Part shown: one piece after another, positions 1-6,830 of the stretch | Position numbering within the stretch: the stretch's first letter is position 1 | Layout of the letters: each line of letters opens with the position of its first letter | Assembly (NCBI GenBank): GCA_937138955.1 | Contig: CAKZPJ010000694.1 | Coordinates: 1 to 7,574 of the forward strand | Origin: an uncultured Flammeovirgaceae bacterium | GTDB taxonomy: Bacteria; Bacteroidota; Bacteroidia; Cytophagales; Cyclobacteriaceae | Reading direction: 5' to 3' | DNA: 7,574 nucleotides | Position numbers and translations under genes: made by a program | The notes under the pieces: model-generated | The model's input: the letters and a program-made list of their open reading frames with translations, nothing else | What the model was told of the DNA's origin: nothing | Databases searched by the model: none

Positions 1-16
1 GTTTTTTGTCATTATC

Positions 17-3000
17 ATGGGAATCTGGTCTGTTTTATATGGTATTTACGGATTGGTATTTTTTGGTGGGGTTTTAGCCGATTCTATTACTCCAATCAGT
101 GCGGGAGTACCCATGTTAGATACCGAAATTCGAGCATTAGTTCCCCCCGGAGCTACCACCAGCACCGTATCAGTAACCCGCACCGATACCCAGCTAACAG
201 CTTATTCCCCTGAAGTATTTTACATCAGCTACGATGGTGGTACTTTTGATAGAAACTTAATGGACGGGCCCTACAAATACGCTACCTCTGGTGGTAGTCT
301 TTATAATCTGTGCTTCTGCGATTTCAACCAAGATGGCCTCAACGATATTGCTACTAGCGATACTGATAGCGAAGAAATTACTGTTTTACAGAATACAACT
401 CCTAATATTGATACTGTTGCCTTCACCCCTGTGGAATTAGACTTAGAAGCCAAAACCCGTTGGGTTCGCTGTGGTGATATAAATGGCGACGGATTGCCCG
501 AACTACTATTTTCGGCTTCTAATAGTAATGCAGAGGGATCAAGTTTAGTATATATCTATCGGAACACGAGCACTAGTGGAACTATATCATTCGACGTAAC
601 TAGTCCAACAAAACTTACTGTGCAGGGGAACTTAGCGGCTCGTATGGTATTTCGCGATATTGATCTAGATGGAAAACCAGATATTATAGTGGCTGATATT
701 TCTGCCGACGGGGGTGTGTCAGTGTTTCTGAACAACGGAACTGGTTCCGCTATTAGCTTTAGCAATACGCCTAGTCTTCCGTTTGCGGTGTTTGGTATTA
801 GCAGTACTGAACTAAGCGGTATTGCAGTAGAAGATTTTAGTGGCGACGGAATTCCGGATATTGCAGTAAGTGAAGATGAGAATAGTGGTATCTACGTCAT
901 TACGAATGCTAGCACTCCGGGTTCACTGGGGTTTGGTGCCATTACTGAGCTAACTGCTTCGGGACGAACGACTAATCTAAAGACAGGAGACTTAGACAAT
1001 GATGGTCTCACCGATCTAGTAATTGTCAATGATTCTTACGTAGGAGCTTTACGAAATACTTCACAAGGCGGAGTAGTTAGCTTCGCCAGCCCGGTTCGTT
1101 TTGACCAGACTTCTTTAGGCAGAGAGGGTTTGGAATTAGTAGATATGGACGGAAATGGTTTGCTTGATATAGCCGTAGCTGCTCAGAACCGAAATTGGGT
1201 TGTTCTTCTGCTGAATAAGAGTACGCTAGGTTCACTTGACTTCAATACCAAACAAGTATTGTTAGCTGATGAAAATTCGCTTAGTGTGCGCGGAGGCGAC
1301 CTGAATGGCGACGGAAAACCTGATTTAGCCTACACCGAAACGGCCACGGATCAAATTGCTATTCAACTGAACCGTAATTGTATTACTCCGGTGCTAGAGC
1401 CGCAAGATGGCTTAGGGGTTTGTGATCAATTGCCCTATCAGCTTTCGGTGACTAAAGCTATCGGAGCCGATTACCTTTGGGAAAGTTCTAGTGACGGAAC
1501 AAGCTTTACTCCGGTAGCTGATGCAGCAGACTCTACCTTCACACTTACTACTAGTGATGAGCTATTTTATCGGGTTAAAGTGTCTTCAGTCAGTAAAACA
1601 TTTACATGCCCACCGACGGCCTCTAATCGAGTTGAAGTTGTTCGGCCGGATGGCTTTGTGCCTTCTAAACCTACTATTATTGACCAAAACCCAGCCGAGC
1701 CGGTATGCTTTGGTGAAAGCTTATCGCTTCAATCTGAAACGGTGAATGCTGAGTATTTCTGGACTGGGCCCAATGACTTTACCTCTAACGAACAAAATCC
1801 GGTTATTCCTGATTCTGATAAATCACACGAAGGTCTTTATATACTCTACGTGCAGGCTAGTGAAGAAAATGGTGGCTGCATTAGCGATACGATTACTACC
1901 TTCATCAAGGTTAGTGAACCCGAAGCTATTACGGCTACTGCCGAAAAGGTGCCGGTTTTCTTTGAGGGAAGCAGTGTAAAATTTACCGTCAACTCAGTAG
2001 ATGATCAGACTTTTAGCTGGAACCGAAACGATCAAACTATTGCCGAAGCTACTGAACTATCCTTTACTACCAATCAAGAAGGTACTTATGTTGCAGTTAC
2101 CCGAAATGACGAAGGCTGTTTGCGAGAGAGCAACCCAATAGAAGTAGCTTTTGCCCGTCCTACTATTCCATCTGAACTTTGTCTTAATGCAGCCGGACAG
2201 TTTATTATTAGTCCAGGCAGTTTAAACGGAAAAGAAATTCAGTACCGCTGGATTTTTGAAGGAAATACTGAAGAAGGTGATACTGTTTTGTACAAGTTTA
2301 TCAACGCCGGAACCCAAACGATAGCGATAGAAATTCTAGAAGAAGATGGTACAGTACGCGATCGTTACGAACAAACAATGGAAGTATTGGCCATTCCCGA
2401 TTTGACCGTACAAGCCACCAATAATCTAAATTTGTGTCCCAATGCAAACGTTGTGTTAGAGGCCAACGAAGGTTTCACTACCTATTTGTGGAATACCCAA
2501 TCGACCGAGCGCAGCATTACAGTAAACCAGCCCGGAACGTACACCTTAGAGGTTACCGCTGAGAATGGGTGTAACGATTTTAAAGAGTTTACAGTAGAAG
2601 AAGCCGAAAATCCGGTAGGAGAAATTACCGCTTCTTCTGACCGGATTGCATTGGGCGATACGTTACAATTACAAGCTTCTGGCGGGAGTATTTATCGGTG
2701 GAAAAGTGATATATCGCTGAGCGATAGCACCATAGCCAACCCCATGGTTCGCCCGCTTATCACTACTACGTATACCTGTATTATTTCTAATGACCAAGGG
2801 TGTGCCGATTCGGTAGAATTTACGGTAAACGTCGACCGTCGTCTGGACGTTGTCCCCGAGCGGGCGTTTACTCCCAATAATGATGGTAACAACGATACTT
2901 GGCACATCGAGAAAATGGAGCTATATCCTGATTGTCGTTTGACAATTTTTAATCGGCAAGGCGTTGAAATCTACGGACAAGAAAACTACAGTAATCTTCA

Positions 3001-3115
3001 ACCCTGGGACGGAACTGCCAACGGAAGTTTGGTGCCCCCCGGCGTATATTTTTACCTAATTAATTGTGGCGAAGAAGCCGGTAGCCAAACCGGAAGTATC
3101 ACGATTGTACGGTAA
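17..3115 (+). CDS. Large secreted FG-GAP/Ig-repeat protein with T9SS type B (gliding motility-associated) C-terminal domain; probably 5'-partial
   Basis: This is probably an exported, cell-surface or released protein carried by the type IX secretion system; its ligand is unknown. Residues 1-22 form a hydrophobic signal segment ending VLA before DS. Seven calcium-loop motifs of the form DxDxDGxxD begin at residues 102, 154, 214, 273, 325, 376 and 428, spaced 51-60 residues apart, as in a seven-bladed FG-GAP/VCBS beta-propeller. Ig- or PKD-like beta-sandwich segments follow at about 456-542, 549-633, 638-712, 716-792, 794-862 and 866-938. The last ~88 residues (945-1032) are a CHU_C/type B sorting domain, with FTPNNDGNNDTW at 951-962, a WDGT motif at 997-1000, and the end GSITIVR. 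The sixth loop has N in place of the third D. The frame has no stop between the ATG and the left edge (codons read FFVII), there is no ribosome binding site, and the signal segment lacks its usual basic n-region. The real start is therefore probably upstream of the window. Confidence 0.9.
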   Translation: MGIWSVLYGIYGLVFFGGVLADSITPISAGVPMLDTEIRALVPPGATTSTVSVTRTDTQLTAYSPEVFYISYDGGTFDRNLMDGPYKYATSGGSLYNLCFCDFNQDGLNDIATSDTDSEEITVLQNTTPNIDTVAFTPVELDLEAKTRWVRCGDINGDGLPELLFSASNSNAEGSSLVYIYRNTSTSGTISFDVTSPTKLTVQGNLAARMVFRDIDLDGKPDIIVADISADGGVSVFLNNGTGSAISFSNTPSLPFAVFGISSTELSGIAVEDFSGDGIPDIAVSEDENSGIYVITNASTPGSLGFGAITELTASGRTTNLKTGDLDNDGLTDLVIVNDSYVGALRNTSQGGVVSFASPVRFDQTSLGREGLELVDMDGNGLLDIAVAAQNRNWVVLLLNKSTLGSLDFNTKQVLLADENSLSVRGGDLNGDGKPDLAYTETATDQIAIQLNRNCITPVLEPQDGLGVCDQLPYQLSVTKAIGADYLWESSSDGTSFTPVADAADSTFTLTTSDELFYRVKVSSVSKTFTCPPTASNRVEVVRPDGFVPSKPTIIDQNPAEPVCFGESLSLQSETVNAEYFWTGPNDFTSNEQNPVIPDSDKSHEGLYILYVQASEENGGCISDTITTFIKVSEPEAITATAEKVPVFFEGSSVKFTVNSVDDQTFSWNRNDQTIAEATELSFTTNQEGTYVAVTRNDEGCLRESNPIEVAFARPTIPSELCLNAAGQFIISPGSLNGKEIQYRWIFEGNTEEGDTVLYKFINAGTQTIAIEILEEDGTVRDRYEQTMEVLAIPDLTVQATNNLNLCPNANVVLEANEGFTTYLWNTQSTERSITVNQPGTYTLEVTAENGCNDFKEFTVEEAENPVGEITASSDRIALGDTLQLQASGGSIYRWKSDISLSDSTIANPMVRPLITTTYTCIISNDQGCADSVEFTVNVDRRLDVVPERAFTPNNDGNNDTWHIEKMELYPDCRLTIFNRQGVEIYGQENYSNLQPWDGTANGSLVPPGVYFYLINCGEEAGSQTGSITIVR

Positions 3116-3341
3116 AACTGATGTTATAATACTTGAGTTGATTAGCACTGGTATAGGCTGGAGCTATCAGCGTATACGGGCATCTACTAATTTTTATGCT
3201 TTTCGCCATGCTCATATCTGCTTTTCAGTAGGCTCTGTGTACTGTAACTGCTAATTGCTATTCTCACATCTTGTATTTCATATTTATAACCAACCCTTTC
3301 CACCTAGTTCAGTTGATAGCATCGGATACTTGCGAGTTACT

Positions 3342-4244
3342 ATGTTAAAAATTGCCTGGTCGGAAATTTACGCTCACCCATTGCCCGAAAACCACCGATT
3401 TCCGATGGAAAAGTATAACCTGCTTCCTGAGCAGTTACTATACGAAGGCACCATTACCCAAGAAAATTTCTTTGCTCCGGTTCCTCTAGAAGAACCGTAT
3501 ATCACAAATACTCATGATCCTGAATACTGGCAGCGGCTGAAAAATCAGGAGCTAACCAAATCAGAAATTCGTAAGACCGGATTTCCTATGTCGGAGCAGT
3601 TAGTACAGCGTGAAATAACCATTATGCAGGGTACTGTTCAGGCCGCGCTATTTGCGCTAGAGTTTGGGGTAGCGTTCAATATAGCAGGAGGTACTCACCA
3701 TGCATTTACCGACCGGGGCGAAGGGTTTTGCTTACTCAATGATATTGCGATTGCGGCTAATTACCTACGGGGAAAAAAGCTAGCCCGACGAATACTTGTC
3801 GTTGATCTGGATGTACACCAGGGTAACGGAACGGCTCAAATTTTCCGGCACGATCCGGGCGTTTTTACCTTCAGTATGCACGGAGCCAAAAACTATCCAA
3901 TGCATAAAGAAGAATCTGATCTAGATATTGCGTTGCCTGATGGTACGGATGATACAACGTATCTGCAAAAACTTCAGGAAACGTTACCCCGTTTATTGAA
4001 TGAGGTCAATCCTGATTTTGTATTTTTTCAGTCGGGGGTAGACGTATTGGCCTCGGATAAGTTAGGCCGATTGGGGTTAACAATTGACGGTTGCCGGGAG
4101 CGCGATCAGATTGTTTTGGAGCAATGCTATCAGAATAATATTCCGGTGGCATTGAGCATGGGCGGGGGGTATTCGGAGAAGATTGCTCATATTATAGAAG
4201 CTCACGCTAATACTTATCGGTTAGCTCAGAAAATATTTTTTTGA
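3342..4244 (+). CDS. Histone deacetylase family protein, class IV (HDAC11-like) zinc amidohydrolase
   Basis: A 300-residue zinc-dependent deacylase of the arginase/deacetylase fold, expected to be cytoplasmic because it has no signal peptide. The catalytic set is complete: His pair H119-H120 in GGTHHAFTDRGEGFC, zinc ligands D157 and H159 in DLDVHQGNGT, third zinc ligand D234 in SGVDVLASDKLG, and catalytic Tyr Y277 in GGGY. The DRGxGFC block, the D-x-LG-x-LxL stretch and the later RD motif resemble class IV HDAC11 more than AcuC. Known substrates of the family are acetyl-lysine or fatty-acyl-lysine proteins and small acylated amines; the substrate here cannot be told from sequence. I chose ATG 3342 because the family-like N-terminus (MLKIAWSEIYAHPLP) begins there. 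The frame is open further upstream to a TTG at 3255, but those 29 residues look non-coding. The 226 bp spacer before it shows no clear promoter or terminator. It ends 18 bp before the next gene, so it probably leads an operon. Confidence 0.93.
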   Translation: MLKIAWSEIYAHPLPENHRFPMEKYNLLPEQLLYEGTITQENFFAPVPLEEPYITNTHDPEYWQRLKNQELTKSEIRKTGFPMSEQLVQREITIMQGTVQAALFALEFGVAFNIAGGTHHAFTDRGEGFCLLNDIAIAANYLRGKKLARRILVVDLDVHQGNGTAQIFRHDPGVFTFSMHGAKNYPMHKEESDLDIALPDGTDDTTYLQKLQETLPRLLNEVNPDFVFFQSGVDVLASDKLGRLGLTIDGCRERDQIVLEQCYQNNIPVALSMGGGYSEKIAHIIEAHANTYRLAQKIFF

Positions 4245-4262
4245 ACAAGTAGGTTTTACAAC

Positions 4263-4499
4263 ATGCAAGCAACTGACGAGAAAAAACGCTATCTTACTTA
4301 CTGGTTAGTTTCGGCTATAGCCGGATTAGTACTTATTGGCTTCGGCCTCAGTTTATTTGGTGAGTCAGTGATCGCTAAATATGAGCAGCGAGCTTGGTTT
4401 TGGTTGGGCACTTTAAGTTTAGTTATTGTAAACAGTGGCGTAGCATTGGTGGGCCAATCCGTTATTTACCGAGTAAAACATCTGCGTGAAAGAGCGTGA
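4263..4499 (+). CDS. Small two-helix membrane protein with an internal duplication, function unknown
   Basis: A 78-residue inner-membrane protein. A short charged N-terminus (residues 1-10) is followed by a hydrophobic helix at about 11-32, a polar turn with KYEQR at 39-43, a second helix at about 44-64 and a basic tail (RVKHLRERA). The two halves resemble each other: residues 28-37 read GLSLFGESVI and 59-68 read GVALVGQSVI, and an aromatic-WL precedes each helix (YWL at 13-15, FWL at 46-48). This suggests duplication of one helix unit. Basic residues at both ends predict that both termini face the cytoplasm. It starts 18 bp after the deacetylase gene and overlaps the rhomboid gene by 14 bp if that gene uses its GTG, so translational coupling is plausible. 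I do not recognise a named family. It could be an accessory subunit or a stand-alone membrane protein, and no function can be assigned. Confidence 0.75.
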   Translation: MQATDEKKRYLTYWLVSAIAGLVLIGFGLSLFGESVIAKYEQRAWFWLGTLSLVIVNSGVALVGQSVIYRVKHLRERA

Positions 4500-5283
4500 T
4501 AGTTCAATAGAATTGCTATCTGAGGATAGAAGAATGCTCCGGCAGAGTATCTTATTTGCTATTGGGTTTACTGCGCTATTGTGGCTAATTCGAGCTATAG
4601 AGTGGGGAGCTTCACTTGACTTGGGCGTTTTCGGGATTCTACCGCGCACCCCACTAGGTATGGTGGGTATCATTACTGCTCCTTTAGTACATGGTACGTT
4701 TCTCCACTTGCTATCTAATACCTTTCCACTACTTCTGCTGCTAGTAGCTACTTTCTATTTCTATAACAAAATTGCCCTGGAAGTATTTCTCTGGATATAT
4801 TTAATCACCGGTTTTTGGGTGTGGGTAGCTGCTCGGCAAGCCTACCATATTGGGGCGAGCGGTATTGTCTACGGGTTGGCTGCCTTTCTTCTGTTCAGTG
4901 GTATCTTTCGTAAAGACATACGATCAGTAATAGTAGCGGTAGCGATTGCTTTTTTGTACAACGGTATGTTACAGGGACTACTCCCTAACGCTACACAACA
5001 AAACGTATCTTGGGAGTCGCATCTGCTGGGTTCAGTTGCTGGAGTGTTTTGTTCGTTCTATTTTCGCACATCGGGTGATACGCCAAAACTGCCTAAAGAT
5101 AATACGAGGAACGTGATAACTGCTCTCAATTGCCAGAACCACACTTTTCGTGCTACTAGTTATTTTACAACTACTCAGTATAATTACACCTATTCTTATC
5201 AGGAAGAGGAAAAAGACCCTAAATATACTATTCAGTTGGATGAAGAGAAGAGAGATGAGCCGACTATTGTTTCAGAAATCTGA
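4486..5283 (+). CDS. Rhomboid family intramembrane serine protease with long polar C-terminal tail
   Basis: A polytopic inner-membrane serine protease that should cut transmembrane substrates within or near the bilayer. About six hydrophobic segments are visible: roughly 20-38, 71-92, 97-116, 123-141, 146-165 and 177-193. The rhomboid signature is intact: HGTFLHLLSN (H69, H74, N78) after the L1 loop, the catalytic serine S125 in GASG opening the fourth helix, and the catalytic histidine H179 in SWESHLLG on the last helix. The ~72-residue tail (194-265) is polar. It holds a Tyr/Thr-rich stretch (YNYTYSY, 232-238) followed by acidic residues, and has no recognisable domain. The start is uncertain. 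GTG 4486 overlaps the upstream gene by 14 bp and keeps a cytoplasmic SEDRR segment before helix 1. ATG 4534 (residue 17) has a good GAGGA 7 bp upstream. The 3' end overlaps the convergent gene by 20 bp. Physiological substrates are unknown. Confidence 0.9.
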   Translation: MKERDSSIELLSEDRRMLRQSILFAIGFTALLWLIRAIEWGASLDLGVFGILPRTPLGMVGIITAPLVHGTFLHLLSNTFPLLLLLVATFYFYNKIALEVFLWIYLITGFWVWVAARQAYHIGASGIVYGLAAFLLFSGIFRKDIRSVIVAVAIAFLYNGMLQGLLPNATQQNVSWESHLLGSVAGVFCSFYFRTSGDTPKLPKDNTRNVITALNCQNHTFRATSYFTTTQYNYTYSYQEEEKDPKYTIQLDEEKRDEPTIVSEI

Positions 5284-5635
5284 AAACCTTCTTTTTCGTT
5301 TCGGTGTCAGTTTTGCACTGAGCAATCAGCATATAATATCCGGCAGCGCACTGGCTTACATTTATCCGGTAGATATTAGATGCTACCTTCTCGGGTAGTA
5401 CCTCCACTGGATTCCCTAAAATGTCTACTACGTTTAAAGAAATGTTGCCGACAAAGTTATTCACTTTATCAGTTCTAAAGTAGATAAAGTCGCGAGCAGG
5501 ATTAGGATACACGGGAGCATCCTGATCAACAGGTTCGGTACGCTCGTGTTCGGCCATAGAAAAGGCGGGTAGCACTACCAGTACTACGATGAGCAACCAA
5601 GCTCCTACACCTGTTATGAACCAATCTAATCGCAT
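5264..5635 (-). CDS. Minimal exported protein: signal peptide plus T9SS type A sorting domain
   Basis: A 123-residue protein made almost only of export signals. Residues 1-28 look like a Sec signal peptide: R2, a hydrophobic core at about 11-25, and a likely cut after SMA at residue 28. A 14-residue polar, mostly acidic linker follows. From residue 42 to the end it matches the type A (Por secretion system) C-terminal sorting domain: VYPNPARDFIYF at 42-53, a central beta region with VVDILGNPV (69-77), the GYYMLIAQ stretch (99-106) and a basic end (KKKVFRFLKQ). In normal T9SS clients this domain is the last ~80 residues behind a large cargo; here there is essentially no cargo. Two cysteines (96 and 107) lie in the domain. 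The ATG at 5635 is preceded by an AT-rich leader with no clear ribosome binding site. It could be a real small surface protein, a T9SS decoy or regulator, or a remnant of a larger cargo gene. Confidence 0.8.
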   Translation of the reverse strand: MRLDWFITGVGAWLLIVVLVVLPAFSMAEHERTEPVDQDAPVYPNPARDFIYFRTDKVNNFVGNISLNVVDILGNPVEVLPEKVASNIYRINVSQCAAGYYMLIAQCKTDTETKKKVFRFLKQ

Positions 5636-5740
5636 TTAAAAACTTTCTTTATTTACTGTATACTATTTATTTAAGAAATAAGTTATAGAAAATTATACAA
5701 AGTACAGTTATCATGTACTATTACTGGTGTTTTCGCTAAT

Positions 5741-5767
5741 AAAAAAGCGAGAGCACACCTCGCCTTT
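5741..5767 (-). terminator. Intrinsic terminator downstream of the coiled-coil lipoprotein gene
   Basis: Read on the - strand there is a 5 bp GC-rich stem (GCGAG / CTCGC, at 5759-5763 and 5747-5751) with a 7-base loop, followed at once by six T (5746-5741). The stem can extend past one mismatch through A/T pairs. It lies about 60 bp after the lipoprotein stop and before the next - strand gene, as expected for rho-independent termination. The A/T flanks pair with each other, but on the + strand the tract after the stem is only CTTTC, so it should work mainly on the - strand. Confidence 0.75.
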
Positions 5768-5804
5768 CATCTTTCAGTTTCAGTAATAATGTGCTAGTTT
5801 ATCT

Positions 5805-5821
5805 CAGTCCTTTCTGGGCTG
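5805..5821 (-). repeat. Short hairpin just after the lipoprotein stop codon
   Basis: An inverted repeat CAGTCC-TTTCT-GGGCTG (+ strand) gives a 6 bp stem with one G-T wobble and a 5-base loop, starting 4 bp past the TAA. It has no T-tract, so it is not a complete terminator. It might stabilise the mRNA 3' end or assist the terminator 40 bp further on. Confidence 0.4.
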
Positions 5822-5825
5822 ACAA

Positions 5826-6314
5826 TTAATTTTCGCTGATGCTTTCTGCTACTCGATCAATCTCCTCTTCAATACGGGTAATTGCCTCATTCACCTCTTC
5901 GTAAGAAACACTCCAGTCTTCTTTAGTCATGGTTTGAATTTCTCGTAGTCTATCATTTACATCCTCCTGCTCTTCTTTCAGTTCAGCAATAGCCGACTCA
6001 ATATCGCTTTTAGCATCTTCGTTCACATCTTTCGCGGTTTTCTTCAGATCGCGAATACGTTTGTCAATGTCTTTATTTTTATCTTTAAGCTCATCAGTTT
6101 TAGACTCGCGGTAGTCTTCGTAATAGGCTTCTCGCATTTCAATAGCTTCTCGAGTCTCCTCTTTTGCTTCTTGCGTTTCTGCTCGCGCTTCCTGAATCTG
6201 ATCTTGCATATCCTGCTTAGTAATTTCTCGATTACAGCCTGAGAATGCAAGAATTATAAAAGCTGATAGTAAAAGGCTGTATTGTTTTAATAATACAAAG
6301 TTCATGGCAGTCAT
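5826..6314 (-). CDS. Coiled-coil lipoprotein, function unknown
   Basis: A 162-residue protein with a lipoprotein signal peptide: the hydrophobic stretch from about 13-24 ends in AFSGC, and Cys27 is the expected lipidated residue (position -3 is Phe, common in Bacteroidota lipoproteins). It should be anchored to the periplasmic face of the inner membrane or in the outer membrane. The rest is almost all charged helix. Residues 42-62 are three tandem heptads (EARAETQ, EAKEETR, EAIEMRE), continuing as predicted coiled coil to about residue 126. After a short break with a conserved-looking Trp (KEDWSVSY, 131-138), a final amphipathic helix runs to the end. There is no enzymatic motif. Start ATG 6314 is used; ATG 6305 (residue 4) is an equally good alternative, and neither has a clear ribosome binding site. 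It sits 83 bp behind the response regulator on the same strand and is closed by a terminator, so the two may share a transcript. It may act as a structural or stress-response envelope protein, but this is not shown. Confidence 0.85.
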   Translation of the reverse strand: MTAMNFVLLKQYSLLLSAFIILAFSGCNREITKQDMQDQIQEARAETQEAKEETREAIEMREAYYEDYRESKTDELKDKNKDIDKRIRDLKKTAKDVNEDAKSDIESAIAELKEEQEDVNDRLREIQTMTKEDWSVSYEEVNEAITRIEEEIDRVAESISEN

Positions 6315-6397
6315 CTATTAGGTGAAAAAATTATTACAATAAGATAACCGTTTTCTACAAAAAAAGTTTAATCCAATTTAATGATATATCAGAGATA

Positions 6398-6763
6398 TTA
6401 TTGTAGAATACCCTGAATTACGGTGTCGTTGAGTGGCTTGGTCAAATACCCTTCTACTACTTGATAATTCTGAGCTCGGGTTCGATCTCGATCATCTAAG
6501 GAAGAGGTGAGCACGTATACTTTGAAACCAGACTGAATGTGAGCATCTTTTAATCCATCCAAGAATCCCCAACCATCCATAGTGGGCATGTTTAGGTCGA
6601 GAAGAATAATATCGGGTTTATCATCTTGATTGGCTTGAATATCTTGTAATGCTTTTTGGGCTTGAGAGTATTCTTGCACGTCAATATCTGTGCTGTTTTT
6701 TTGAAGTAACTTACGGCTTATTAGCAGATCAATCTGATTATCGTCTATGATAAAAACGCGCAT
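6398..6763 (-). CDS. Single-domain CheY-like response regulator
   Basis: A 121-residue receiver domain with no output domain. The acidic pair D7-D8 follows the first beta strand (MRVFIIDDN), the phospho-acceptor is D56 in ILLDLNMPTMDGW, the switch Thr is T86 in VYVLTSS, and the conserved Lys is K109 in YLTKPL. All residues needed for Mg-dependent phosphorylation are present. It should act in the cytoplasm as a phosphotransfer or protein-binding switch. No histidine kinase lies in the window, so its partner is unlinked or outside. I chose ATG 6763 because the receiver fold begins at this Met. The frame extends upstream to a TTG at 6844, but the extra 27 residues are not receiver-like and would run into a palindrome. 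The lipoprotein gene follows 83 bp downstream in the same direction. Confidence 0.93.
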   Translation of the reverse strand: MRVFIIDDNQIDLLISRKLLQKNSTDIDVQEYSQAQKALQDIQANQDDKPDIILLDLNMPTMDGWGFLDGLKDAHIQSGFKVYVLTSSLDDRDRTRAQNYQVVEGYLTKPLNDTVIQGILQ

Positions 6764-6830
6764 AGTTTGTTCAGGTATGGTTTGATATTTAGAGAAACAA
6801 GATACGAAACCTTTACAGTATAAGTATAAG

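Noticed and set aside
556..2907. Several short frames on both strands inside the large surface-protein gene
   Set aside because: They are shadows of a clearly coding frame with recognisable domains throughout; none has a domain of its own.
3066..3254. Small + strand frame across the end of the large surface-protein gene
   Set aside because: It begins inside the real gene in another frame, and the product looks like random translation of a non-coding spacer.
3255..3341. Upstream TTG-initiated extension of the deacetylase (29 extra residues)
   Set aside because: It starts with a TTG, is not family-like, and the conserved N-terminus begins exactly at ATG 3342.
5308..5323. Hairpin TCAGT-TTTGC-ACTGA as a terminator for the rhomboid gene
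   Set aside because: Only a 5 bp stem with no T-run after it, and it lies inside the coding sequence of the opposing gene.
5692..5697. TATAAT-like sequence on the - strand upstream of the sorting-domain gene
   Set aside because: It resembles a sigma-70 -10 box, but Bacteroidota use a different -7/-33 pattern and this DNA is AT-rich; no clean TAnnTTTG was found.
5701..5719. Inverted repeat AGTAC...GTACT
   Set aside because: Arms are only 5 bp with a 9-base loop and no T-tract; too weak to call an operator or terminator.
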